From positions 112,001 to 176,000 of the forward strand of contig JACEEZ010022966.1 of NCBI GenBank assembly GCA_016584305.1: 64,000 nucleotides of DNA. The letters are read 5' to 3'. The translations under genes were made by a program, and so were the position numbers. The notes below the pieces were generated by a model. That model had not been told where the DNA came from, searched no databases, and saw nothing but the letters and a program-made list of their open reading frames with translations. Every line of letters starts with the position of its first letter. The stretch's first letter is position 1. The DNA is from Chionoecetes opilio. Taxonomy: Eukaryota; Arthropoda; Malacostraca; Decapoda; Majidae. This document shows, in pieces, positions 21,866 through 35,839 of this stretch.

Positions 21866-23593
21866 TAAGTTTTTGGGGAACAAAATTTGAAAAAATTTCC
21901 AAAAAAAAAAAGAAAAAATTTTTTCTTTTTTGGGAAAATTTTTAATTTTTCCCAAAAAAAAAATTTCTGAAGGGGTTATAAAAGAAAAAGGTAATTTTGG
22001 GGTTTTTTGAAAAAAAACCCCCTAACCCCCCCGAATTTAAAAAAAAAACCCCCCCCACAAACCCCCTTCATTTTGTTTTTTTTGAAAAAAAAAAATTTTT
22101 AAAGAAAAAAACCTTTTAAAAAAATAAAAAAAAACTTTTAAAATAAAAACTTTTTCCCAAAAAAGAAAAAATATTTTCCAAAATTTTTAAAAAATTTTTT
22201 TTTCCCCTTTTAAAAATTTTTTTTTTTTAAAATTAAAAAATTTAAGTTTTGGGTTTTAAAGTTAAAATTTTTTTTTTTTTTAAAAAAAAAATTTTTTTTT
22301 CCCCGGTAAAATTTAAGACAAAAAGCTTTTTAAAAAATTTTTTTTTAAAAAAATTTTTTAAAAAAAAAACAAATTTTTTTTAAAAAAGGGAAATTTCAAG
22401 AAAAAAATTTTTTTTCCCCCCAAAAAAAAACCCCAAAATTTTTAAAATTTATTAAAATTTTTAAAATTAAAGGGATTTTTAAAAAAAATTTTTTAAAAAA
22501 CTTTGAATTTTCTTTTTTTTTTTTTTGGGGTTTTTTTTTTTGTATATTCCCCGCTTTTTAAAATTTAAAAAAATTTTTTCCCCCTTAATTAATTTAAAAA
22601 AAAATTAAACCCCCCGGTTAAAAATTAAAAATTTTAAAAATAAAAAATTTTTTTTCCCTTTTTTTTTTTTTTTTTTTTCCCCAAAAAAATTTTTTTGGGG
22701 TTTTTTTAAAATTTTTCCCAAAAAGAAAAAGAAAAAAGGTAAAATTTTTAAAAAATTTTTTTTTTTTGGGAACCCTTTCCCAAAAGAAATTGGGGGAAAA
22801 CCTTTTTTGGGGAAAGGGAAAGGGTTTTTTTTGAAAACCTAAAATAAGAAACCCAAAAAATTTTTAAACCCTTTTATTGTAAAAAAATTTTCTTCTTTTG
22901 TTTTAAAAATTTTGTTTTAAAAAAAAAAAAAATTTTTTTAAATTTTTTAAAAAAAAAAAACCCCATTTTTTCCCAAAATAATAAAACCCCCTTAAAAAGG
23001 GGTTTTAAAAAAAAATACAGAAAATTTATAAATTTGCTTTAAAAGGGGTTCCCTTTTTTTAAAAAAAAGTTGAAAAAATTTAAAATTTAAATCTTTTAAT
23101 TGAAAAATGTTTTTTTAAAAATTTTAACCAAATTTTTAAAAAATTTTTGGGTATTAAATTTAAAGGATTTTAATTTTTAAAAAAAATATTATTTTGGGAA
23201 AAAAAAAAAAATTTAAAAAAAGTTTTTTTTTAAAAAATTTGGGTTTTGGAAAATTTAAAAAAATATTTTAGGGTTTAAAAGGGGAAAAAGTTTAAAAAAA
23301 AATTTTTTTGGGAAAAAAAAAAAAATTTAACTTTTTTGTTTTTAAAAAATTTTTTGGGAAAAAAGGGAAATTTTTTTTTTTTTAAAAATAAATTTTTCCT
23401 TGGGGGAAAAATTTCCCCATTTTTTTCCTGAAATTTTTTTTAAAACATTTTAAAATTTAAGGTTAAAAATTTTAAATTTGAAAAAAATTTCTTTTAAAAT
23501 TCTGTTAAAATTTTTTAAAAAAATTTTTAAAAATTAAACCCCCAAAAAAAAATTTAAAATTTTAAAATTTTTTTTTACTTTTAAAAAAAAAAA

Positions 23594-23626
<33 letters not shown>

Positions 23627-26600
23627 TTTTTTTTAAAAATTTTAATGGGTTTAAACAAAAAAAAAAGGGTTTTTTCCCCCCAAAAAACACAAAAAAAAAA
23701 AAATAAAAATTAAAAAAATTTTTTTCTTAAATTTTTAAAAATTTGGGAAAAGTTTTTTTTAAAAAAAAAATTCCTAAAAAAATTTAAAAAAAAACTTTTT
23801 AAAAAAAAATTGCCAATTTTGGGAAAACTTTTTTGGGTAAAATTTTTTTTTGAATTCAAGGGTTTTTCAAAGAAAAAATTTTAAAATTTAAAAAAAATTT
23901 CCCAAAAAGGGGCCCCCAAAAATTTTGGTTTTTGGGGGGCCCTTTTAAAATTTGGGGGGCAAAAATTTTTCCCCCCCAATTTCAATTTTAAAAAAATAAT
24001 TTTTTTTTTAAAATTTTAATGCTTTCCCCTAAAAGGGGTACCAAAAAGGGAAACAAATTTAAAAAAATTTTAAAAATTTTAAAAAAATTTTTAAAAATTT
24101 AAAATTAAACCCTTTTTTTAAATTTAAAAACCCCCAAAAAAAAAAATTGAAAACTTTAAAAAGGGGTTTCCTAAAATTTTCCCCCATTTTGGTTAAAAGG
24201 GGATTTTGAAAAAAAACCCATTTTTTTCAAAAAAACCCAAAAAAATTCGGGGTTAAAACAAAAAAAACCCCGGGAAAATTTTTGGAAAAAAATGCCCTTT
24301 TGGGGGTTTTTTCCCTTTTTTAAAAAAAAAAAAATTTACAAAAAATTTGAAAAATTTTTGGGAAATTTTATTTTTAAAAAAAAAAAAAATGTAAATTTTA
24401 AAAAAAAATTTCCCAATTAAAAAAACTAATTTTTGGTTTTGAAAATTTTAAAAAAAAACTTTTTGTTTTTTTTTAATTTTTAAAAAAAAACCTTTAAAAT
24501 TTTTTTCCCCTTTTTCCTGAGGGTTTTTTTGGGGAAAATTTTTGAAAAAGGGCCGGGGAAAAGGGGTGGGAGGGGCAACCAACTTTTAAAATGCCCCCTA
24601 ATAGAAGGGGGGTTTGGTTTATAAGAGAAAAAAGGAAATTTAAAAAAATTTTAAAAAAAAAAAAAACCTTTTTTTGGGGGAAAAAAAAGAAAAATTCAAA
24701 AATAATTCAAGAAAAATGAAACCGGGAAAAAATTTTTTTTAAAAAGGGGGGCCAAAAAAGTAATTTTTAAAATTTTGAAAAAAAAAAATTTTTTAACCCA
24801 AAAAAAAATTCCCCCGCCCTTTAAAAAAAAAATAAATTTTAAAAAAATTTTTTAAAAAAATTTTTTTTTTCCCCAAAAAAAAAAAAAGTTTTAAAAAAAA
24901 TTTTTTAAAAAAAATTGAAATTTTCCTTTTTCCAAAAATTTCCCCCCAAAAAAAAGGTTTTTGGGGGGGTTTTTAAAAATTTTAAATTAGTTTTTTTTAA
25001 AAAAAACAAAAAAAGTTTGGGACCGAAAAAGGTAACCCAATGAAAAAAAAATTCCAGAAACCTAAAAGAAAAAATTTTGGGGAAAAAGTTTAAAAAAAAT
25101 AAAATAAAAACCTAGGGAAAAAAAGGGGGGGGGGGGGTTAAAAAATTTTTAAAAAAAAAAAGGGAAAGGGCATTTTAAAAAGGGGGGTGAAAAATGGGGA
25201 AAAAACTCTTTTCTCCAAATTTTTAAAAAAATTTTTTAAAAAAAAAAATTTCAAAAAAAAAATAAAACCTTTTTTGAAAATTACCGGGATAAAAAAAACC
25301 CAAAACCAAATATTTATAATTTTTAGGGAAAAATTAATCCCCGGGGTTTAAAAAGGGGGTTTTTGAATTAAAAAAACCCTTCCCCTAAACCTTTTTTAAG
25401 GAAAAAATTTTTTATTGAAAACAAATTTAAAAAAATTTAAAAAAAAAAGGGGAAAAAAAAAAAAATTTTAATTTTAAAAAAAAAAACTTAAAAATTTTTT
25501 TTTTTAAAATTTAAAAAAAAAAAAATTAAAAGTTTAAAAAATTTTTTAAAAATTTTAAAAACCCCAAAAAATTTTAACTTAAAAAAAAAAAATTTTAAAA
25601 AATTTTTTAAAAATTTAAAAATTAAAAAAAAAAAATTTTTTTTAAAATAAAAATTTTAAAAACCAAAAAAAAAAAAGAAATAACTTTTTAGAAAAAAAAC
25701 CCCCAAATTAAAAAAACCTTTCAGGGGAAAAAAAAATTTTTTAAAAAAGGGGAATAAAAAATTTTAAAAATTAAAAGAAAAATAAATGGAAAAAATAAAA
25801 AAATTAAAACCCCCTTTTAAGGGGAAGAATTTAAACTAGGGAAAAAAAATTTTAAAAAAAAAATTTTTAAATTTTAAAACCCCCTCCCCAAAAACCCCTG
25901 AAAAATTTTTAAAAAAAAAAATCGAAAAGGGAAAATTTTAAATTTTTTTTAAATTTTTGGGGAATTTTTAAAAATTTTTTTTTGATTTTTGAAAAAATTT
26001 AAATTACGTTTTAAAAATTTTAAACCCAAAAAAAAAAAAAATTTTTTAAAAAAAGTAATTTGCGGGGAAATTTTAAATATTTAAAGGAAAAATTTAAACC
26101 CGAATTCCCTTTTAAAAAACCCAAAAAAAAACCCCAAATTTTAAAAAAAACCTTTTCCTAACATTTTTTCCCCCAAAAAAAAAAACACAAATTTTAAAAC
26201 AAAAAATTTTTTTAATTTAAATAAAACCCCCAAAAAAAAATCCCAAAAAGGAAGGGGCCCGGGGGGGGTTTTTTGGGGAAAAAGGATTGGGAAAAAAAGG
26301 TAAAAAATTTATTTTTGAAAAAAAAAAAGGCCAAAAACCCCTTTTCCCCCCCGGGGGTTAAACTTTCCCAAAAGGGTAAAATTTGGGGAAAATTTTCCAT
26401 TTAAAAAGGGGGGTTAAAAACAATAAAAATTTTAAAAAAAAAAAAAAAAAAAAGTATTTTAAAAAAATTAAAACTAAAACCCCTTTTTAAAAAAAGGGTT
26501 TTTATTAAAAAAGGTTTTTGTGGGAAACCGAAAATAAAAATTATTAAGGGCCAAAAAAGTTAAGTTTTTTTTAAAAAGGGGGAAGGCCAAACCAAAACCC

Positions 26601-29600
26601 CTTTTGGGAAAATTAAAATTTAAAAAATTTTTCCCCCTTTTTGGGAAAGGGGTAAAAAGGTTTTTTTTCCCAAAAAAAGGGGAAAAAAGGGGGAAAAAAT
26701 GAAATTTTTGGGAAAAAAAATTTTAAACCTTTTAGAATAAAAAACAAAAAATTAAAAAAAAAAAGGCTTTTCCCTTTTTTTTTTTTTTTTTTCCCAATGG
26801 GAAAACCCCCCAAAAAGGGGGAATTTTTTTGGGCCCCAAAAATTAAACCCAAAATTTGGGAAATTATTAAAGGGGCTGGAGACCTTTTTAAAAAAATTTT
26901 TTTCTTGAAGGGCCTTTTTTTTTAAAAAAAAAATTTTGGGGGGGGGGTTTCTGGGAAAAACGGGGTTTTAAGGGCCCGGGGAAAAAATTTTATTCGTTTT
27001 TTAAAAATAAAAACACAAAAAACCAAAAAAGGGTTTGGGGAAAAAGGTTTTATTAAAAAAAAAATGAATAAGGGGAAAAAAAAAAAATTTAAATTTTTAA
27101 AAAAAAGTTTGAGATTTTTTAAAATTTTAAATAAAAAAAGAAAAAAATTTTTGGAAAAAAAAAGCCGTTTGAATTTGTTTTAAAATAAAGGGAAAAATCT
27201 CCCCCAAAAACCCTTTGGGGGGAAAATTTTTTAAAAAAAAAAAAAAAACCCCCCCAAAAAAAATTTAAAAGGGTTTTTGGAAGGGGGGGCCAAAAAAAAA
27301 CCCCCAAAAAAAAAAAGGGGGAAAAAAAAACCCCAAACCAAAAAGAAAAAAACCCACAAAAACCCAAAACCGACAAAAAATTTTTTTTTTAAATTTCCCA
27401 GGGAAACCCTTTTTTGCCAATTTAAAAAAGGGCAAAGGGGAATCCTTTTTTATTAACCCGGAAAATTTTTTAAACAGAAAATTTTTTTCCCCCCCTTTTT
27501 CCCCCCCAAAAATTTGGGAAAAATTTTTTGGGAAAAAAAAAAATTTGGGGAAAACTTAAAACCTTGCCCCCGGAAACCCCTTTTTAAAAAAAGGGGTTTA
27601 TTAAAATTTTTTCCGCACCCGGGGGGGGTTTTTTAAAAATTTTTTTAAAATAAAATAAAAAAATAAATTAAAAAAAAGGCCCGGGGAAAAAGGGAAAAAA
27701 AATAGTAAAAAAACAAAAAAGGTTAAAAAAAAAAACTCCAAAAAATGATTTTATGGCCCCAAAAAGGAAGGTATTTTTAAAAAAGGGGAAAAGTTTATTT
27801 TTCTAAAAAAAAATTTTGAAAAAAAAAACCCAATTAAAATTTTTAAAAAAAAATTTTTAAAAAAAAAGGGTTTTTTTTCATAATTTGGGTTTTTAAAAAG
27901 GGGTAATTTCAAATTTTTCCCATAAAGCTTTATTTTGGATTTAAAAAATTTGGGTTTGGGTTGGGGTTTTTTTTAAATTTTGGGGGAAAAAAAAAAAATT
28001 TTTGTTAAAGCAAAAAAGTTTTTGGGAAAAAAAACAGAAGTTTTTTTTTTAAAAGGCCCTTTAAAAAAAAATTTTTTTTAACCCTTCCCATTTCCCCGAA
28101 ATTTTTTTGGGTTTTTAAAAAAAAAAAAAATTTTATTTTAAAAAAATTTTTTTTTTAAAAAAAAAAAAAAAATTTAAAAAATTTAAAATTCCCCCCCCTT
28201 TTTTTGGAAAAAATTTCAAATTTTTTTTAAAAAAAAATAAAAAAAATTTTTTGTAAAAAAAAAACAAAAAAATTTTCCCCTTTTATTTAAGTTTTAAAAA
28301 AACCAACCACCCAAATTATTTGGGGAAAATTTTTTTATTAAAAAAAAAAAAATAAATTTAAAAAAAAAAAAAAAAAAAATTTTTGGGGAAAATAAAAGGG
28401 AAAATTTTTTTTTTTTAAAAAGGGGAAAAGAAAAAAACCCCCGCGGTTTAGTCCCTTTTTCCAAAAAATTAAAAAAGGGGGAAAAAATTTTCAAAAAAAT
28501 TTAAACAATTTAAAAAAACAAAATTTAAACCTTTTAGCAAAAATTTGCCCCTAAAATTAAAAGAAAAAAAAATTAAAAATTTTTTTAAAAATTTTTTTTG
28601 TTTTAAAAAACCCTTTTTAAAATTTATAAAGGGCCCCCGGGGTTAAAAACGGGGGTTTTTAAAAAATTTTATAAACCCCCAAAAAAAACCCCAAAAAAAA
28701 AAATACTTTAAAACAAAAGGGGGGGGGTTCCCTTTTAAAAAAGGAAAAGGGGAAAAAAATTTTAAAAATAGGGAAAATTTTAAAAAAAAATTTTTTTTTT
28801 CAATAAAATTTTGGGGGGCCAAAAAACCCCCCCAAAAACCCCCTTTTACAAAAATAAAAGGTTTAAACTAATGCAATCCCTGATTTTTTTTTTAAAAACC
28901 CCCAAAGGGGGGGGGGAAAAAAAGGGTTTAATTTTTTTTTTAAAAATTTCCCTTTTATTTACGTGTTTAAAAACTTTTTCCCAAAAAAAAAAATTTTTTT
29001 CCTAAAGGGAAAAAAAAAATTTTTTTTGGGTAAAATCTTATAAATTTTTTATCAAAATTTTTTTTTTTTTATTTAAAATTTTTAAAAAAATTTTTAAATT
29101 TTAAAAAGGGGGGGGGGAAAAAAAAACTTACAAACACCCTTTTTTAAAAAGTTTATTTTAAAAAAAAACTAGCCTTTTCCCCCCATTTTTAAAAAAATTC
29201 AAAAACCAATTTTTTTTTGGTTTTCCTTTAAACTTTTTAGAAAATTTTTTTTAAACTTTTTTTCCCCCAAACTTAATAATTTTTTTTAAAACGGGAAAAA
29301 CAGTGGGTTTTTGTTTTAAAAATTTTTTCCAAAAAAAACAAAATTTTTAAGGAACCCTTTACCTTTTAAAAACATTTTTTTTTAAAATTTTTTTAAAGAG
29401 GTTTTAAAAGAAAAAAAAAAATTTTTAAAACCTCCCCCCAACCCCCTTTTTCCAAAATTTTCCCCCCCCTTTTTTTTAAAGGGGCCTCAAATTTAATACT
29501 TTTTTAATTTTTTAAAATTTTTTGAAAGCTTAACCTTATAAAAAAAATTTTTATAAAATTTTTAAAAAAAAAATTAACCGGGCCCGAAAAATTTGTTTAG

Positions 29601-32600
29601 GTTTTTTTTTAATTAAAAAATTTTTTTTTTTTAAAAAACCCTTTTTTTTTTTTATTTTGGGGCTCGGAAACCCCTTTTTCCTGTTTTTTTTTAAAATTTT
29701 CCTTTTTTCCAATTAAAACTTAAAAATTTTTGTACTTTTCCCCCCCTTTGGGAAAACCCATTTTTTTTAAAAACAAAAAAATTTTCGGGGGGGGAAAAAT
29801 TTTTTAAAAGGAAAGGGGGAAAGGGGGGTTAAATTGGGAAACATTTTTTAATTTTTGAAATTTGGTTTTTTAAAAAAAATTTTATTTTAAAAGGGGTTTT
29901 TACTCAAAAGGGTTCTTTAAGAAAAAAGGGGTTAATTTTTTTTTGGGAAAAAATTTTTTAATTTTTTCCCCAAAAAAATTTCTTTTTTTTTTAATAAAAG
30001 GGTATTTTTTGAAAAAAATAAAGGAAAATTTTTTTAAAAATTGTTTAGGTTTTTAAAAGATTTTTTTTTCTTTAAAAACCCAAAAACCCTTTTAAAAAAA
30101 ACTGGGCCTTTTTGGGTTTTTTTCCAAAAAAGAAAAACACTTTGGTTTTCTAAAAAAAATATTTAAGTTTAGAAAAAATTTTAAATTTAAAAAATTTTTT
30201 AAAAAAATTTAAATTTTTAATTTTAAACAAAATTTACAAAATTTTCAAAATTAAAAAATTTTTTGGGAAAAGTTTTTTTTTGTTTTGTTTTTAACCAAAA
30301 AAAGGGGTTTTTTTTTGGGCAAAAATGGGATTTTTTAAAAAAATTTTAAAACTTTTTCCCCCCTTTTCTAAATAAAGGGGGGTTTTTTTATTTTATTAAA
30401 AAAAACCCCGTTTAAATTTTTAAAAAAAAAACAAAAATTTTACAAAACCCTTTTTGAAAAACAAAAAGAAAAAAAGAGCAAAAAACAAAAAAAAAAACCC
30501 CTTTAAAAAGGGGAAAAAAATTTTTTTTTAAATTTTTAATTTTGGGTTTAAAAAAAAAAAATAAAAAAAGGGTTTAAAAAAAAAAAAAAAATTTTAAAAA
30601 TTTACGTATCCCCCCAAAAAAAAAGGTTACTCCCAAATTTTTTTGGGGGGGCTAAAAAAAATTTTTTAATAAAAATTTAAAGTAAAATTTTTAAATTTTT
30701 TTTCGAAAACCCAAAAGTAAAAAATTTTTATTATAAAACCCCTTTACCCAAAAAAAAAAATTGGGGGGTTTTTTTTTAAGGGTTTTAAAAACGTGGGTTT
30801 TCCCCCAAAAAACCCTTTTTTTAGTTAAAAAAGGAAATTTTTTTAAAAAATCCTTTTTTAAAAAAAAAACAAATTTAAAAAACCCTTTTTTAGTAAAATT
30901 AAAGGATTTTGGGAAAATTTGGGAAAAAAAATAAAAATTTTTTTTAAAATTTTTTTTTAAAAAAATTTTTTTAAAATTTGGTAAAAATTTTTAAAAAATT
31001 AAGGGTTTTTTTTTTTGGAGCTTAAAAGGGGTTGAAAATTTTGGTTTTTAAAAAATTTAAAAGTTTTTGGTTTTTTAGAAACTATTTTTAAAAGGGTTTT
31101 TTAGTTAAAAATTTTGGGTTTTGTTTTCCGGGTTTTGTTTGAAATTTTTTTATTATAAAATTTTTTTTTAAAATTTTTAAAAATTTAAAATTTTTTTTTC
31201 TATAAAACCCGGAAAGGGGGTTTTTCCCAAAAAAAAACCCAAAAAAAACCTTTTCCCAATTAAAAAAAAAAAAAAAGAAAAATAAAAAAAAAATTTTCAA
31301 ATTTTTAAAAAACCCAAAAAAGGTTTTTTTGGAAATTTTATTTTTTTTTTTTAAAAAAAAAAACCCCCATTTTGACGGAAACTTTCCCCAATTTAAGTTA
31401 AATTTTTCCCGGGGCAAAAAGGGGATTTAAAAAATTTAAAAAAATTTTCCCAAAAATTTGTTTGAAAAATTTCTTTTATTCAAATTTTTTAAATTTAAAA
31501 AAAAAAATTTAAAAAAATTTAAATTTAAAAATTCGACTTTTCTTTTTTTTTTTTTTTTTTTTAAAATTTTTTTTTTAAAAAAAATTTTTTAAAAGGGAAA
31601 TTTTTTTTCTTTTTGAATTTAAAGGTTTTTAAAAAAAAACTTTTAAATTTGGTTTTTTTTTCTTTTTTTTTTAGTAAATAATTTTTTTTGTCTTTAAAAA
31701 AAATTTTTTTTTTATTTTTTTTTTTAAAAATTTTTTTTCCCTATAAATTTTTTTTTTTTTTTTCTTTTCTGTTTCTTTTTTTTTTTTTTTTGGGGAAAAT
31801 TTATGGCAAAATTTCAAAAAAAAAATGATTTTAAAATTTTTAGTGAAAAAACTTTTTTTAATTTTAAAAATTTTTTAAGCCTAAGGTTTTTTTTTTTATC
31901 AATTTAAAAAAAAATTTTTAATTTTTTGAAAGGGGGTTTTTTTTTTTAAAAAATTTCCAAAACGGGCCCTTTTTTTTTTGGGTTTTTTTTTAAAATTTAA
32001 AAAAAAAAAATAAAGAAAATTAAAAAATTTTTTTTTGGATTTTTGGGGGGGTTTTTCTTAAAAAAAATAAACCAAACCCCCTTTTTTTTTTAAAATTTTT
32101 TTCTTTTTTTTTAATAAAAAAAAAATTTTGGGGTTTTTTTTTGGCCCTTTTAAATTTTTCCCTTTTAAAAAAAAATTTTGGGGTTAAAAGTTTTTAAAAA
32201 ATTTAAAAAATTTAAACAGTTTTTTGGGAATATTTAAAAGCAAAAATTTTGTAAACCCCCCTTTTTTTTGGGGTTTTAAAAATTTTTTTTGGGAAAAAAT
32301 TTTTTCCCCCAAATTTTTTGGGGGGGGGAAAAAAAACCCAAAATTTTTTTTCCTTTATAATTTTTTTTCCCCCAAATTTTTTTTTTTTTTACCTTTGTTT
32401 TAAAGGGGAAAAGGTTTCGGAAAAAGGGGGTTTTTCCCCCAAAAAATTCCTTTTTTAAAACCCCCTTTTCCTTTCCCTTTTTAAAAAAAAGGGGTATTTT
32501 GAAAAACCGGTTTCAGTTTTATTCGGGCGCTTTTGAAAAAGAAATTTAAACCCCCTTTTTTTTCAAAAAATTTTTGGGGTTTTTCCCCCAAAAAAAAAAA

Positions 32601-34010
32601 AATTTTTCTTAAAGTTTTAAATTTTTCCCATTTCAAAATCCCAAATTTTTTGAAATTTTTAAATTTTTTTTAAAGTTTTTTTTTTAAAATTTTTAAAAAC
32701 CAAAAATTCGGGCATTTTCCCGGGAAAATTTTACAAAAAAAAAATTTTTTTTTAAAATATTTTCTTTTTACCCCCCTTTTTTTTAATTTTTTTTTCCCCA
32801 AAAATTTTTAAAAAAAATTTTTTTTTTTTTATTTTCCCAAATTTTTTTTTTCACAAAACAAAACCCTTCTTTTGGGGTTTGGTTTAAAAAATTTTTTTCC
32901 CCCCCCCTTTTTTTTTCCCCCATTTTTTTTTAAAAAAGGGCTTTTTCTTCCCCAAAAATTTTCAAAAGGGGGCCCCCGGGGGGGGGCGCCCCAATTTTTA
33001 AAACCCTTTTTTTTTACCCCTTGTTAAAACATAAATTCCCTGGAATAGGGTTTTTTTTTTTAAAAAAGCGGTTTTATGGGCCAAAACTTTTTACAAAAAA
33101 AATTTTCGAAAAAAAAGGGGTTTTTTTTCTTTTTTGGTTTTTTTTTTTTTTTTTTTTTTTCCCAAAAGGTTTTTTTTTCCCTTTTTTTTTGGGGTTTTTT
33201 TTTTGGGGGTTTTTTTTTTTTAAAAATTTTTTAAAAATTTTGGGGTTTTTTAAATTCCTTTTACCTTTCCCCTTAAATTTTTGGGGTTAAAAAAAAGCCC
33301 GATTAGTAAAAAAACCGGGTTTTTTGTTTTTTTAAATTTTTAAAAATTAAAATTTTTTGGTTTTTTTTTTTTTAAAAAAATTTTCTGAAAAAAAACCCCA
33401 AAAAAAATTTGGCCCTTTTTCTTTTTACCGTTTTTTTTCCTTTTTTAAAACCCTTAAAAGAAAGGAAAAAAGAAATTTTTTAAATTTTTTTTCCCTTTTC
33501 CCCAAAATTTTTTTTTTTTTTGAAAAGTTTTCAAACATTCTCCTTTTTTGCCCAGTTTAAAATAAAAAAAGTTTATTTTTTTAAAAAAAAAATTTGAAAA
33601 AACCATTTCTGGGAAATTTTTAAATATTTTTTTTAAATCTTTTTTTTATTTTTTTTTTTTTACTTTTTTAAAAATTTTTAAAAGGGAAAACCCTTTTGAA
33701 AATGGGGGGTTTTTTATTTAAATTTTTAAATTAAAAAAATTTTATTAAAATTTAAAACCAATTTTTTTTTTTTTTCCTTTTTTTTTTACCCAAAAATTTT
33801 TTTTTTTACTTTTTTAAATTTATATTTCCCTTTTTTAAATTTTTTTTTTTAAAAAATTTTTTTTTTATTAAAAACCCTTTAAAAAAATTTAGAAGGGAAA
33901 AACTAAAAAAAAAGGGTTTTGGAAACAAACCCCTTCCCCAGGGGAAAAATTGGTTAAAACCCCGATTTTTTTCCCCAAATCCTTTAATTTCGAAAAATCC
34001 CCCAAAAATT
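21866..34010. other. 12-kb homopolymer-smeared low-quality sequence
   Basis: The sequence is built almost wholly from runs of two to ten identical bases, mostly A and T with short G and C blocks. Isolated single bases are rare and ordinary dinucleotide alternation is nearly absent. Open frames here are poly-Lys/Phe/Gly/Pro chance frames. Because the flanking LTR passes gradually into the same texture while keeping its landmarks, this is best read as corrupted base calls over real AT-rich DNA. I annotate no gene in it. Confidence 0.85.
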
Positions 34011-35839
34011 TTTTTTTAAAAAAACGTGTATTTAAAAAAAAATTCAAGGCATGAAATTGCCTTGCCCTTGCAAAATTTGCCCAATATTTTTGACAAATTA
34101 GATTTGCTTGAAATTAGTTCCTAGCAGTTTTTGGCATACTGAACACGAATCTGGAGTCAGTTTTCAGTTACAATGATTAAGAAGTCCTGATTTCAGCCAA
34201 TTTCACAAGGACTTGATACATCCAGATATTCTAAAGTAATCGTCCAAACCATCATCATTCATGATTTAATGCAAGACAAAGCATAGCCATTAACGAGTAT
34301 ATCAAACCAATACGTCGTCACTTTTGATATCCAGTCAGACGTTTTAATAATACGCAAGCAAAATTCTGCAAATTTCCCGAGTTCCAAAAGACTCTTCAAG
34401 GTGCAGGGGGACGATGCGCTTCAGGTCGGGAGTAGAAAAGGAAGGGCTCCTTTCCTCCGCCCCCCTGATCAGAGCACGTAAAAACACAGGAGATAAATAT
34501 AGACTTGAAGAATATTTGGGTGTTTCTGATAGATTTTTTTTGCGATATGCCACAGGCATAAGCATCCTTTATGGGTGCAGCAAGACAGTGTGCCTTTCGA
34601 GAAAGTTTGCACACGGAAAGCAGTGGCGTGTGTAGGTGATACACGCCGAAGTGTGTTGGGGCGAGCCAGTTTGTGTTGAGAAACGGTGTGTAGGAGGGTA
34701 CACAGCGGGTGAAAGACTGGGTGAGAGTGTGCAAGCGCGGCTAGTCGATACCCAGTATGTGGTTTGGGGCGACGAGTGTGAGTGAGCCTGTGTACCGGGC
34801 GGCTGGACCAAGGGCGGCGCCCCCATGTAAGACAATGACTCAGTTGTGGAGTGGGCGGCCCTGTGGTGAAGACCCTGTGGTGGTGTGGCTGTCACACTTT
34901 CTGCCTTCCCGGCCCACATATTTCCAAACTCTATGCTGTAGTTAATGCTAGTATGTGGTTCTGAGTAATGACGTTTGACGTAGCTCAAACTAACCATAGG
35001 ATTTTCTCGAAAGTACCTTCATTGTGACTGCCCACACATACATGGTTAACCTTATTACAATCCATGTTTGGAGAAGTGCAAGGTCCTCATGCGAACCTCA
35101 GGCGACTGCTAACACCTGTTATCCACCTCGTACTCGGGCGTCAAACATCTAGGGTTGGGATCCCATGACAATCTGAGGTTCGTTTCCTCATTATATGTGC
35201 CAGCGGCATTCTTTCGGTCTCAAGATTGTGCATCGTTACTCTAGATCTGTCACAAGCTAACAGTTCACCGTCTGACACCGAATTACAATCGCTCATCATA
35301 ACATTGCCGAAAGGTGTCAGACAGATGCTTACTTAGGAGCTTCTGCGGGCGCACTATTCTGACGTCATCAATAACCGTCGAGCCCTGTTGGAGGGAAGTT
35401 TTTTTTTTCGCGCGCTATTACAAAAGTCGTGGTTTTACGGAATAAGGCCTAGAAATCAATTATTTGGTGGGTTAGTGTTTGAAATGTGCATTTCAACATA
35501 ATTAGGCAAACAAAAATGGGTCGGACGATTACTTAAAAGACACAAATTAGACACAACTTACTACAAGACATAATAATATGATAAGCATTGCTAGATTAAT
35601 CATTTACTTCAATACAATGATCAGTATAGTATTTTCATATTATTATTATTAGTATATTATTATATTATAAATCCCTATTTGAACCACCATGCGATTGTCA
35701 TGTGCATGTGTCATGTGTCATGCTAGTAACTCTTTTGTTTCAGGCTGGAAATTATCTCCGTAATAGGCTAGCCAGGCCGTGTCCCAGGACTGTGGAGGAG
35801 GAACGCAAGACCAAGCTGACTCCTCATCACGAATGTCTT

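Noticed and set aside
20364..34010. Phe/Lys-rich open frames, e.g. at 20,364-20,999 and 31,088-31,417
   Set aside because: Translation of poly-T/poly-A runs in smeared sequence. They have no signal beyond homopolymers.
34396..34997. Candidate exons at 34,396-34,997 (minus)
   Set aside because: The mirrored region at 54.7-55.4 kb does not keep the same frames, no domain is seen, and the frames overlap each other on both strands.
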